From Acidobacteriota bacterium (GTDB taxonomy: Bacteria; Acidobacteriota; UBA6911; JACQSX01), in the NCBI GenBank assembly GCA_016211105.1, contig JACQSX010000018.1, positions 1 to 64,000 on the forward strand: a stretch of 64,000 bases of DNA. The letters run 5' to 3'. Each line of letters starts with the position of its first letter. Position 1 is the stretch's first letter. Positions 36,728 to 46,000 of the stretch are shown here, piece after piece. A program made the translations under genes and the position numbers. Under the pieces are notes generated by a model. The model ran no database searches. It worked only from the letters and a program-made list of their open reading frames with translations, and was not told the DNA's origin.

Positions 36728-38464
36728 GTGAAGTTCGGCGTGCTGGTGCTTGACTACGACGGAACAACGGCGGAGAGCGGGACTCTTCATCCCGAGGTGC
36801 GTGCCGCAATCGCAGAGGCGCGCTCCCGAGGTGTCGCCGTAATTTTGGCCACCGGTCGCATCCTGAGCGAATTGCGGCGCGAGGTGGGCGATCTACGATT
36901 TCTAGATGCCATCGTAGCCGAAAACGGCGCCGTGCTCGCATTTCCCGAAAGCGGCCGATCGACATTGCTCGGCCAGGCGCCCTCTGCTGTTTTCCTTCAG
37001 GAATTGAGGCGCCGCGGAATCGACGCCCGGGCCGGCGAGTGCGTAGTGGAAGCTGAGGCCACGCTGGCGTCCCGTATCCTCCCCGTAATTCGCGAACTGG
37101 AGTTGCCGTTGACCATTATGTTTAATCGTGAGCGTCTGATGGTGCTCCCACAATCGATAAGTAAAGCCACAGGCCTGCGAGAAGCGCTCACAGCTCTCAG
37201 GCTCTCCGTTCACAACGCGATCGCCATTGGGGACGCGGAGAACGACCATGATTTGCTGAACGTCTGTGAGATCGGTGTCGCCGTCACCTGGGGAAGCCCA
37301 ACACTCCAGTCGGTCGCCGACGAGGTGCTTGAAGGTATGGGGCCCGCCGCGGTCGCGGCGTATATCCGGCAGATGGTCGCCCAACGTTGCTTACCACCGG
37401 AGCGAACCGGGCGGCGTCACTTGATTTTAGGTTCCACGGAGAGCGGGCAGACCCTGCAAATTGCCCTTCGTGGTCGCAACGTGCTTGTTGCCGGAGACCC
37501 GAAATCCGGAAAATCCTGGGTTGCAGGTCTACTTTGTGAACAACTGATCCTTCAGCGGTACTGCGTATGTGTAATCGATCCCGAGGGCGACTATGGAGCT
37601 CTCGAGTCGTTGCCGGGAGTGATGACTTTCGGCAGGGAAGACCCGCCGCCTAAACTCCGCGACCTCACGCGCGCTCTACGCTATCCAGATGCAAGTATCG
37701 TGATTGATCTTTCAAAAATGGCGCACGACAAAAAACGCGCCTACGTAAACTCACTACTGCGGATGTTGGTCCCACTGAGACGCCAAATGGGGCTGCCCCA
37801 CCGGATCCTGGTGGACGAGGCACACTACTTTCTACATGAACCTGACGTGAAAGAGTTGCTCGACCTCGAGCTGGCCGCATACACCCTGGTCACCTATCGG
37901 GTTTCCAACTTGCATCCAGACGTGTTGAAGGCCAGCGAAGCGATCATTGTGACGCGGGAGACCGATCCAGCCGAGGTCCGAGCGTTGCTGGAGCTGTGCG
38001 GAATCCGCGGAAACGGAAGTGATCGGGAAAGGATCTTCGAAAGTTTGGCAATCAACGAAGCCGTGCTTCTTTCCCGCTGCGGAGAGCCTGGGGGGGGGAT
38101 GCAACGGTTTCAGATCGCGCCCCGGCTGACGCCTCACGTGCGGCACCGCCACAAGTATCTGGACGTGCCCGTCCCTGAAGGCGAGGCGTTCTTATTCACG
38201 CATGACGGCGCAAAGACGGGCGAGTGTGCCAACACATTGAGGGACTTTGTGGCGGTCTTGGGCTATTCCAACTCAGAAGCCCTTGATGGCCATCTAAGGA
38301 ATCACGATTTCTCCAAATGGATTGCCGACGTGTTCGGCGACTATCTTTTGGCGTCCCAGATTCGGGAACTCGAGACCCAATATCAACTCGGCCGGGCGTT
38401 CGACATCAACGATTCCATGATCCAGTTGATTCAAGAACGTTACGCCGTGGCCGATGAACCATGA
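36728..38464 (+). CDS. HAD-IIB (Cof-type) phosphatase fused to HerA-like P-loop ATPase
   Basis: 578 residues. The N-terminal ~215 are a Cof-type HAD phosphatase with all motifs (DYDGTT, ATGR, a Lys in LPQSISKATG, GDAENDHDLL). Residues ~245-460 are a P-loop ATPase: Walker A GDPKSGKSW (~256), Walker B RILVDEAHYF (~360), as in HerA/DUF87 proteins. A C-terminal helical domain (LRDFVAVLGYSNSEALDGHL, DFSKWIADVFGD) resembles DUF5752 modules tied to sugar-phosphate enzymes; that link is weak. The substrate and partner are unknown. GTG start. Confidence 0.75.
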   Translation: MKFGVLVLDYDGTTAESGTLHPEVRAAIAEARSRGVAVILATGRILSELRREVGDLRFLDAIVAENGAVLAFPESGRSTLLGQAPSAVFLQELRRRGIDARAGECVVEAEATLASRILPVIRELELPLTIMFNRERLMVLPQSISKATGLREALTALRLSVHNAIAIGDAENDHDLLNVCEIGVAVTWGSPTLQSVADEVLEGMGPAAVAAYIRQMVAQRCLPPERTGRRHLILGSTESGQTLQIALRGRNVLVAGDPKSGKSWVAGLLCEQLILQRYCVCVIDPEGDYGALESLPGVMTFGREDPPPKLRDLTRALRYPDASIVIDLSKMAHDKKRAYVNSLLRMLVPLRRQMGLPHRILVDEAHYFLHEPDVKELLDLELAAYTLVTYRVSNLHPDVLKASEAIIVTRETDPAEVRALLELCGIRGNGSDRERIFESLAINEAVLLSRCGEPGGGMQRFQIAPRLTPHVRHRHKYLDVPVPEGEAFLFTHDGAKTGECANTLRDFVAVLGYSNSEALDGHLRNHDFSKWIADVFGDYLLASQIRELETQYQLGRAFDINDSMIQLIQERYAVADEP

Positions 38465-38498
38465 CTCTCGCCTCCTTGAAGAGGCCGCAATCGAGGTC

Positions 38499-38514
38499 TG
38501 GCATGAATCTTGCC
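38499..38514 (+). promoter_or_regulatory. Sigma-54-type -24/-12 promoter upstream of Cys-rich protein
   Basis: TGGCATGAATCTTGCC: TGGCAtG core, N4, TTGC, GG-GC spacing 10 bp. Predicted start about 38525, roughly 30 nt before the ATG, with GAGGTAA as ribosome-binding site. This is one of the best matches in the window. Confidence 0.62.
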
Positions 38515-38555
38515 TCTTGAACGTAAGAAGGGTGAACCCCGAGAGGTAACTGAAT

Positions 38556-38915
38556 ATGCTTAGCATGCAAGAACTCAAAGAATTAGAGCAGAAAGTAAAA
38601 GACGTGATTTGTCCTGTTTGCACCGAGCGCCGACCTGACGGTACCTGCGAGCTCACAGAACAGGAATGTCCAATCTCGGTTCATCTGCCGCGCCTGGTGC
38701 AAATTGTCAGTTCCGTGCACAGCAATCGGATGGAAGACTATGTCCAAAAGGTGCGCGACGATGTTTGCAGCATTTGCCGCACCACTCTCTCTCCACGCGG
38801 TCAATGCAATTGGAGAGCAGAAGGACACTGCGCATTGGACGCCTACCTCCTTCCCATCGTAGAAGTGATCGATGACTTTCTTGTCGGGAAAGCTAGTATC
38901 CCGTCTCCGAAATAG
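38556..38915 (+). CDS. Small protein with duplicated Cys motif
   Basis: 119 residues, not recognised. Two similar halves can be seen: VICPVCTERRPDGTCELTEQECPISVHLPRLV and a second unit with VCSICRTTLSPRGQCNWRAEGHCALDAYLLPIVEV. Each half has C-x2-C...C...C followed by a helix. It probably binds two metal ions or Fe-S clusters; eight Cys in all. It sits behind a strong sigma-54-type promoter and next to the Rrf2/molybdoenzyme operon, which suggests a role in that pathway. Confidence 0.7.
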   Translation: MLSMQELKELEQKVKDVICPVCTERRPDGTCELTEQECPISVHLPRLVQIVSSVHSNRMEDYVQKVRDDVCSICRTTLSPRGQCNWRAEGHCALDAYLLPIVEVIDDFLVGKASIPSPK

Positions 38916-38990
38916 CATAGCAATCGTTGCGGCGGGACACTAGAGCACGATTGGATCAGGGTGAAATGCCACATGTCGGATGACGAGCTT

Positions 38991-39455
38991 TCAGCGGCGC
39001 TGACCCTGGCGCACACGGTTCTCATCCGGGTTCTGCCACCAGGTAGGTCTCTTAGCTGATTTTTTGTCCACGAGATCGGCAATCGTATGGCTGCGTAAAT
39101 ACCTCTCCACGTCGTACCGCACGACCTTCCAGTCCTGGTGCATCGGGCAAGGCATACTGGCAGAGCATTCCTGCAAGCCGTAAAGGCACCTGCTAAATAC
39201 GTCGTTACCATCGATTACAGCCAGCACGTCGATCAGGCGTATTCTGCCGGCGGGTCTCGCAAGCAAAAATCCTCCACCCGCTCCTTTAACCGACTTGACG
39301 AAACCTTCTCGGTTAAGCCCCTGGAGGATTTTGGCCATAAAGTGGTAGGGCACCTTCTGACGCTGACTGATTTCGCGCACGTCACACACTTGGCGTGCAT
39401 CAGCCAAATGAGTCAGAGAACGAATCGCGTATTGGCACTTCTTCGAAAAGATCAC
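38991..39455 (-). CDS. Rrf2-family regulator at the end of the molybdoenzyme operon
   Basis: 154 residues: winged helix (AIRSLTHLADA, VPYHFMAKILQGLNREGFVKSV, GAGGGFLLAR) and three Cys at about 90, 97 and 103 (CLYGLQECSASMPCP), the ligand set for a redox- or NO-sensitive Fe-S cluster as in NsrR/IscR. The start is 6 bp downstream of the HELMH protein gene, so it is cotranscribed with the oxidoreductase genes. Probably senses NO or oxygen and controls this operon; the site is not identified. Confidence 0.85.
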   Translation of the reverse strand: MIFSKKCQYAIRSLTHLADARQVCDVREISQRQKVPYHFMAKILQGLNREGFVKSVKGAGGGFLLARPAGRIRLIDVLAVIDGNDVFSRCLYGLQECSASMPCPMHQDWKVVRYDVERYLRSHTIADLVDKKSAKRPTWWQNPDENRVRQGQRR

Positions 39456-39461
39456 ACCGTT

Positions 39462-40442
39462 CTAAATTCTCGGCAAAGCCGCTTCCGCCGCTCGTGACAG
39501 CTCCCGAGCGCGATACAGATCTGCACACTGGCAGCAAAGCCCATGCTCCGGCCGCCAGTTGGGAAAGTCCGCCGCAATCTCCTCAAGCGCACTCTCCGGA
39601 AGCTCATCAGAGTCATAAAGAAGACGGACGGACGGGAAACGACACAGCGGGCATGGGCTGGTCCTCGCTTTCCCGCTGCCCGACGGAGTGCCCTTCACGT
39701 CCGAATTTAAAGCCCGCGCCACCAAGGCCTCGTGAGTCTGAGACGAGGAGTCAAAGACTTGCCGGAATTTTTCTTCCGCCTCCTCGCCGCAGAGCGAAAA
39801 AGTCTCCATAAACTCCTCCAGACGTTTCTCCCGGATTCCTCCTTCCACCCAATCGTGGCGGGATAGGCGACCATCAATCCACATATCCCACAACACCCGG
39901 TAGCGCTCGCGTATGAGGTTGTCGTAGGCGGAACCCGCCTCGGATTTTGGCAACATCGCCTGGTATCCAAATTGAGGATCCAGCATGTCGGCAATGTGCA
40001 TTAATTCGTGGCGGAGGAGAGCCTGCAAACTGCAAGCGTTTAATAAAGTCTGAGGGCGAAGCTTGATCACAATGACTCGATCTGCCTCGCGACCCTCCAA
40101 CGAAGTGTTCCCAGGCACATAAAGATCGGCGCTCTCTTCCTGAGCGGATCGCGCCGGAACGATGCAACACAAACGGATTTGTCCGGCCAGCAAAGTCTGT
40201 TCTTCAAGCGCGGCGACGACGGGATACCCCAGCCCCAGAAGGGAAAACCAGGTGGCGTGAAATTCGCGGAATCGCCTTTCCCGCTCCTCACCGTCCGGCA
40301 AATCGTAGATCCGGTTGCGAGCCGCGCGAAATCTCGCCTCGTCCGCGTGATCTGCAATACACAAGAGAACTGCCTCTTCCACCAGTACGGCGTCGTATTC
40401 GATACGAAAAGAGTGAGCCACGTCTTCACACCTGGGCGTCAT
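39462..40442 (-). CDS. Putative HELMH metalloprotein with C-terminal zinc ribbon
   Basis: 326 residues, family not recognised. LLRHELMHIADML (~145-149) is a gluzincin-like HExxH motif with flanking hydrophobics, and a C-terminal Cys cluster (SPCPLCRFPSVRLL ... LCCQCADLY) is a likely zinc ribbon. The ATG at 40442 overlaps the TorD gene stop by 4 bp (ATGA), so it is translated with the chaperone. This position suggests a maturation or quality-control protease for the molybdoenzyme, by inference only. Confidence 0.65.
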   Translation of the reverse strand: MTPRCEDVAHSFRIEYDAVLVEEAVLLCIADHADEARFRAARNRIYDLPDGEERERRFREFHATWFSLLGLGYPVVAALEEQTLLAGQIRLCCIVPARSAQEESADLYVPGNTSLEGREADRVIVIKLRPQTLLNACSLQALLRHELMHIADMLDPQFGYQAMLPKSEAGSAYDNLIRERYRVLWDMWIDGRLSRHDWVEGGIREKRLEEFMETFSLCGEEAEEKFRQVFDSSSQTHEALVARALNSDVKGTPSGSGKARTSPCPLCRFPSVRLLYDSDELPESALEEIAADFPNWRPEHGLCCQCADLYRARELSRAAEAALPRI

Positions 40443-41263
40443 TGTGGCGTTTGCAGTTGCACCAGTTCTGATTGGGCGCCGCAGGCCATCGGAACGCCGT
40501 CTTCCTCGGCAGGTCGGAGCTGAAGCAAGGGAGGGCCCGCTTCGATTCCCAGCCGCCGGCACTCAAAGGTGACAAAACCATACAGCAACTCTCCAAGCTT
40601 TCCGAAGAATCCCTCATCTTGTTTCTGGAGCAGGCGCGCAAAAGCCATCCCGAAACGGCCCACATGATCCTTCAAGAAAAGCCGAATTGCCTTACGCGTC
40701 TCCTCCAGCATGGCCGCGTCGCCAGCCGCCAACGCGAAGGCCTCCTTACGCGAAAGGAAGTCCAGGAACTCCAGCTCGCAACTCACGTGATCGGACCGTT
40801 CATGTTCCGTTTTGCGAGTCGTCAGTCCGAACGCCTGATAAAAGCCTTCGATTTTGGCCAGTTGTCTAGGTTGTTGAAAAAGACCTTCGTGCCCATATTC
40901 GGCTTCATAAGGGCACACCACACCACGCGCCGTGTGACCAAACAGACGCCCGTGAGCGGAGAGCAGTCGATCGAGGCTGACTGACCGGAAGGACTTGATC
41001 CAATCGGTGACCCGGGCCGAAAGATCGATCGGATCGCTGTCCGGCGCCGCGATCTCCCTCCCCTCCGGCAGGTCGCATGAGCTGAGGAGTTGGGCTGCTT
41101 GCTGCAGCGCCCGCCTCACCCTTTTTGATCGGACTTCGTTAAAGATTTGCAGTGTAGGGGTGTGCAAGGCAAGCGACAAAGTGCCGTAAAACACGCTGCG
41201 GCACAGCGCTTGGTCGCACGGCTGCGGTGTATCCCATTGTGTTTTTGTCTTAGATCTCCCCAT
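40439..41263 (-). CDS. TorD/NarJ-family molybdoenzyme chaperone
   Basis: 274 residues, all-helical, with CPYEAEYGHEGLFQQPRQLAKIEGFYQAFGL, the conserved TorD-family core, and the later EHERSDHVSCELEFLDFL (E-x-x-D/H). Such chaperones bind the Tat signal and help load the molybdenum cofactor before export. The beta-subunit gene ends 120 bp upstream. It is longer than typical NarJ (about 230) owing to a C-terminal extension. Confidence 0.85.
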   Translation of the reverse strand: MGRSKTKTQWDTPQPCDQALCRSVFYGTLSLALHTPTLQIFNEVRSKRVRRALQQAAQLLSSCDLPEGREIAAPDSDPIDLSARVTDWIKSFRSVSLDRLLSAHGRLFGHTARGVVCPYEAEYGHEGLFQQPRQLAKIEGFYQAFGLTTRKTEHERSDHVSCELEFLDFLSRKEAFALAAGDAAMLEETRKAIRLFLKDHVGRFGMAFARLLQKQDEGFFGKLGELLYGFVTFECRRLGIEAGPPLLQLRPAEEDGVPMACGAQSELVQLQTPQ

Positions 41264-41383
41264 GTCTCACCATCATTACGGCTATTCCCCGGTGCGCTCC
41301 CCAGGATGCGCAGATTCGATGCGACCAAAAACGCGGTAGATCATCACCGTTCCTTTACGTCGCAGCTCGCTTCCGGCAAAAAT

Positions 41384-42652
41384 CTAAATTGAATTCTGAT
41401 GCTTCGCCGGACGAACATGTAAAGGTTCTTCAACCGTAGTCCGGAACAGCTCTTTGCCGTTTTTCCCAAAGGCAATCACCGTGTCGTTGTAAATGCGGAC
41501 CGGTCTGCCACGGTAGGTACCTTCGTAGACCAGCGGCCCTTCCTTAATTTCATAACGGAAAATGATCCGGTTGGAACGTCGGAACAATTGCAGCACGGCC
41601 AAAAGTTCTCGATCCGGATTGTTGTATCGCTCTATCGCGCGGTCGACGCCCGGACCAAACATCTGTCTCAGGTACTCTCTGGGAACCCATCGAGGCGGAA
41701 TGTAATAGCCGTTTGGAGAAGTCCCAAACTGCGGATAAAGGGGAAGGGCCACCTTGGCGACGTGGACTAAGTAATACAGAGGGTGTTGGCGGTCCTCAGC
41801 CCAGGTGCCATCGGAATTTAACCGCACAAGACCCTGCATGCGGATTTGTCCGATGCAAGCCGCCATGCAACGCGTCTCCATCGGTTGGCCTTCGCTTTCC
41901 GGGTCTGTCCCTTCCACACGAGGATAGCAGGCAACGCACTTTTCTGAGACGCGCGTGTTGCCGCGATACATGGTTTTCTTGTACGGGCAGGCCTCCACAC
42001 ATTTTCTGTAGCCGCGGCACTCGCTCTGATCCAAAAGAACAATACCGTCTTCCGGGCGCTTGTAAATCGCTTTCCGCGGGCAGGCGCCGAGGCAGGCAGG
42101 ATAGGTGCAATGATTGCAGATGCGCGCCAGATAAAAAAACCACGTGTTATGCACCGGTAACTGCTCGCCTGTCTCATGCAGTTTGTCGCGAATTCCCCGC
42201 TTTCCTACCGGATTATCTTCATAGATATTAGGAGAATTCCACTCCTCATCAGAGGGAAGGTATCCCAAAACACGGGCACTTTGAGGCTGCAACGTTTTTT
42301 CCCCAGCCTCGAAGATCGTCTGTCCCGAAAATTGTCCGTAAGGAGACTTGCCATTATCGGAGACCGAACCTGTCCACCGCTGGCCGTCCGGATTTGTCTG
42401 GTTGAGCAAATCCAAAATCTTTACATCCCAAAATTGAGGATATCCACCGTAAGGCTTTGTTTCGACGTTGGCCCACCACATATGCTCCTGCCCCTTGCTG
42501 AAGGTCCAGGTAGACTTGCAGGCCATGGTACAACTTTGGCAGGCAATGCAGCGATTGATGTTGAAAACAAACGCAAATTGGCGCTCCGGGTATTTGCCAT
42601 CATAGGGATAGCTCATTTCGCGTCCCAGTTGCCAGTTATAGACTCGACTCAT
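41384..42652 (-). CDS. Four-cluster Fe-S beta subunit (NarH/DdhB family)
   Basis: 422 residues with four Cys groups: CIACQSCTMACK, CNHCTYPACLGACP, CRGYRKCVEACP, and CVACY...RCMAAC. In the third group the second ligand position is Tyr (CRGY), as in DMS dehydrogenase and selenate/perchlorate reductase beta subunits; NarH has Trp. That position predicts one [3Fe-4S] plus three [4Fe-4S] clusters. It passes electrons between the molybdenum subunit and the haem subunit. Its ATG overlaps the small upstream gene by 4 bp. There is no signal peptide, so it is exported with the alpha subunit. Confidence 0.92.
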   Translation of the reverse strand: MSRVYNWQLGREMSYPYDGKYPERQFAFVFNINRCIACQSCTMACKSTWTFSKGQEHMWWANVETKPYGGYPQFWDVKILDLLNQTNPDGQRWTGSVSDNGKSPYGQFSGQTIFEAGEKTLQPQSARVLGYLPSDEEWNSPNIYEDNPVGKRGIRDKLHETGEQLPVHNTWFFYLARICNHCTYPACLGACPRKAIYKRPEDGIVLLDQSECRGYRKCVEACPYKKTMYRGNTRVSEKCVACYPRVEGTDPESEGQPMETRCMAACIGQIRMQGLVRLNSDGTWAEDRQHPLYYLVHVAKVALPLYPQFGTSPNGYYIPPRWVPREYLRQMFGPGVDRAIERYNNPDRELLAVLQLFRRSNRIIFRYEIKEGPLVYEGTYRGRPVRIYNDTVIAFGKNGKELFRTTVEEPLHVRPAKHQNSI

Positions 42653-43002
42653 GGTCCATCCTCGTGTTGTTGGTGGTGTGGTTCTAACGGCCGCAGAGAA
42701 TCTAACGACACATCAAATCTTTCCGGAGAATCGTGAATGACAAAGCGAAAGTTATCCCATACCTGCAGAGTTTCTTTGATAATGGAGCTGATTTTTTCTT
42801 CACCCAGCCTTTGCAGGGCGCGGTACGCTCCCGCGTAAAAAGATTGACGGAAGAGAGACAGCAGGCGTTGCTGCGAAAAGCCCAGACGGGCAAACTCTTC
42901 CGCAAACGCATAGGCCATCTCCAGATCGGAGTCCTCTTCGGCCGGCACTTCGACTCCCACGAGCAGCGTAGGATCGGTGGGATCGGGATCAGCGTAAGGC
43001 AT
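42649..43002 (-). CDS. Small protein between alpha and beta subunit genes
   Basis: 117 residues, acidic N terminus and two helices (MAYAFAEEFARLGFSQQRLLSLFRQ, AYRALQRLGEEKISSIIKET). No family recognised. It starts 7 bp after the alpha gene behind GAGGTGAAGAGCAT and overlaps beta by 4 bp, so it belongs to the complex or its assembly. It has no signal peptide and no Cys. Confidence 0.7.
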   Translation of the reverse strand: MPYADPDPTDPTLLVGVEVPAEEDSDLEMAYAFAEEFARLGFSQQRLLSLFRQSFYAGAYRALQRLGEEKISSIIKETLQVWDNFRFVIHDSPERFDVSLDSLRPLEPHHQQHEDGP

Positions 43003-43009
43003 ATGCTCT

Positions 43010-46000
43010 TCACCTCCTCGTCTTGGTCAATTCCCCTGCAAGATAGAGCTTCATCGTTTCATTCTCATTGTCCGGGGTGAGACCGGTGGTGGCCGGTTTC
43101 CATATACCCTTTCCACCCAGACCTCCATCCTCTGCTTTCGTGATCCTAACCAGAGTTTCTTTGGGGACGGTATTGATCGCATGATTGTCGGCTTCACCGC
43201 CGAAGATAAATGTCATGGAAACCTTTGCCTTGTGAAACAGTGTGTCGGTCTGGTGCATGGGCATGTGCCAGTTGCGCGTAATCGACTGCTGCGAGCCATA
43301 GCGCAAGTTCGCCTGATAGCCCGTGTTTTCCGAAAGCGCTCGCCCATCAGGACGCGTTTCATGGGCTTTGACACTTTTTTCAGTGGCGATAAACGGCGCG
43401 TGCTTCATCATCACGATGTTGTACGGGTAGGCATGGTTGTACTTGACGCGAAGCATGCAGCGCGACACCTTGTAGAAGGGATCGCTCGGCTTGGCGCCGA
43501 GGTAGGGGCGATCAGCCGGGTTCGCGTCCACATAGACGTAGTCGCCATCATTGATCCCCAAGTCTCTGGCGGCGGCAGGGTTTATGTGCAACTGATGCTC
43601 TCCCACGCTGGGCGCGCGCTTATCGATGCGAAAGGGATCACCGAAGTTGGAGTCATACAACATGTGCCAATCGACATTGGACCAGGAACTGTGCACGCGG
43701 TGCCGTGTCTTGGGCGTGAGGCAATAGAACTGAAAACCTTTTTCCCATAGAAAATTTTTCGTGTTCTTGACTTCGTGCCACGGCATCTTGATGTTACGGA
43801 CAGTGCGAGCATCCCAATGCTCTGCATTTCTCGGAATTCCATAGTCGTTCGGGCGCACGTAGGGATTGCTGCTCACGATGACATTCGGTAGATAGGGGGT
43901 CGCTTCCGGACCTTCCCGGTGCACGATGAAATTCTCGCCGTATTCAATCGCTTCCGGCACATCTGCGTAGGCGTGCAGGCGACCGGTGTCAGTGAAGAAT
44001 GGCTCGTTGTCATGGACTTGCTCATAAAAGGGGATCCGGGGATAGGTCCGGAAATTCATCAGCGCTCCTCCCGGAGGTCCATACTTGCCGGCCATGATGT
44101 CCTCAAGCTTGTAGCCTGAAGTCGTCGTGGAGGTATCAAGCAATCTCTGGAGATAAATGCTACGTTTCCCTTCAAGCTCAAACTTGAAGTAATCGCGAAA
44201 CCGCTTGTCGCCGGTCAGATCGGCAAGACTCGCGGCGATGCCCGCCAGAATCGTCAAGTCATCCTTACTATTGAACACCGGAGGAATTCCCCCCTTCCAA
44301 ATCTGCAGGAAGGGATTGGAGCAACTGCCGGTCACCTCTAGGTCTTCAAACTCCAGCCAAGAGTTGGCCGGCAAGGCGATATCCGCGTACTCAATGGATG
44401 CGGTCATTTGGATATCAAAGGAGACAATCATCTCCACATTCGGGTTGACATTCTTGATCACTCCGTAGGCCCACTTGGCGTTATTGATCAGGTTGACGTT
44501 GGTGAAGATGATTCCCTTGGTGGGAGTTGGCATGTGAGTGTTGCCGGTAAAATTCTTCCGGCCGACTCGCGGCGTGTCCACAATCAGGGCCAGGTCGCCA
44601 TGATCCCAGTAGGCGGGTTCCTCGTCCTTGGTGTAGGCGTGAGCGTGCACGTCCTTACCGTACGCCTTGGGATCCAGATTGGGTTGGAACGGATCTTCCG
44701 CCACCCATCCCTTGAAACCGGGTCCTGTCCAGGGCGATCCTTGAAACAGGGCTGCCTTGTAATTGCCTGCCCAAGTGTGAGAGCCGGCGCCCGGTTTTCC
44801 GACGTTACCCGTCAGCATCAGGGGGAGATAGGAAGCACGGTTCATTTCTGTCGCATGAAACCAGTGATTAATCCCCTCCCCCTGATGGATAGCAACTGGC
44901 TTGATGGTGGCGATGTCTTCGGCCAGTTGCTCAATCAAGTGCCGGGGAGCCCGCGTGATTTCACACACTGCGTTTAGGTCGTAATCCTTTAAGTGCGTCT
45001 GATATAAGCTCCACAGTGTGGCTACTCGCACGGTGTCTCCCTTCGCCAGACGAACCTCCCAGGTGCCCTCCAGCGCCGGCTTGAGGGACATCACATCGCC
45101 AAGCTGATCTCGGGTGATGGCCCGCGGGACGTTGGCCTGCACATCCCAAACGACGAAATCCCCAACCGCCTCGTGCTGCTCCCGCGTCAGGCCCTGGATC
45201 TTCATCGAGGGGCCGTCCGGCGAGAGCGGGCTCTTGTAGTTTTCAAAAATCTCATGCGCGCGAAGGCGCCGCAAATTGTCGGTTCGAACTAGAAGCGGAA
45301 AATCGGTGAATTTCTTAACGAAGTCTTCGTCGTAAGCTTTGCGGTCAATGAGGAGCTTGGTTACGCCGAGCCACAGAGCCGCGTCCGTTTGAGGCCGGAT
45401 GGGGATCCAGTAGTCGGCCTTGGTGGATGGAGGTCCGTACTCAGGCGCGATGACGACAATCTTGCCTCCCCGCTCCATGGTCTCAATAAACCAGTGCGAA
45501 TCGGCCAGCTTGTTCTCCACCAGGTTCTTGCCATCCATAATGATGAGCTTGGAATAGCGCAGATCATTGAAATCACAATCGGATGCCTGCAGGCCGTGAA
45601 CCCAGGGATGACCCGGCGCCTGATCGCCGTGCCAGGTGTAGTTGGACCAGTTGCGACCGCCGAGCGCCTTGTCGGCACTCACTCCTCGGATGCGGGCATC
45701 CAGCAGGGCCAAGGAATTGTTGAGCCGATACATGCCGTACTTTCCCAGTACTCCCAGCAATCCCATCCCGCCGCGCGTCTTGATACAGCGAGTGCCGGCG
45801 CCGCCCATGGCATCGATCATTTCCGGCTGGTAGCCCTGGGCCAAGAGTCGCTTCTTACCCTCTTCGCCACTGTATCGGGCGGCAATGGCGTGGAGCGCTT
45901 TGGCAATGTTTTTAAAGGCGTCTTCCCATGTGATCTGAACGAACTCGTCCTGGCCGCGGGCGTCAAACAGATATTTGGACTTTAACTCTCGAGTCAACTC

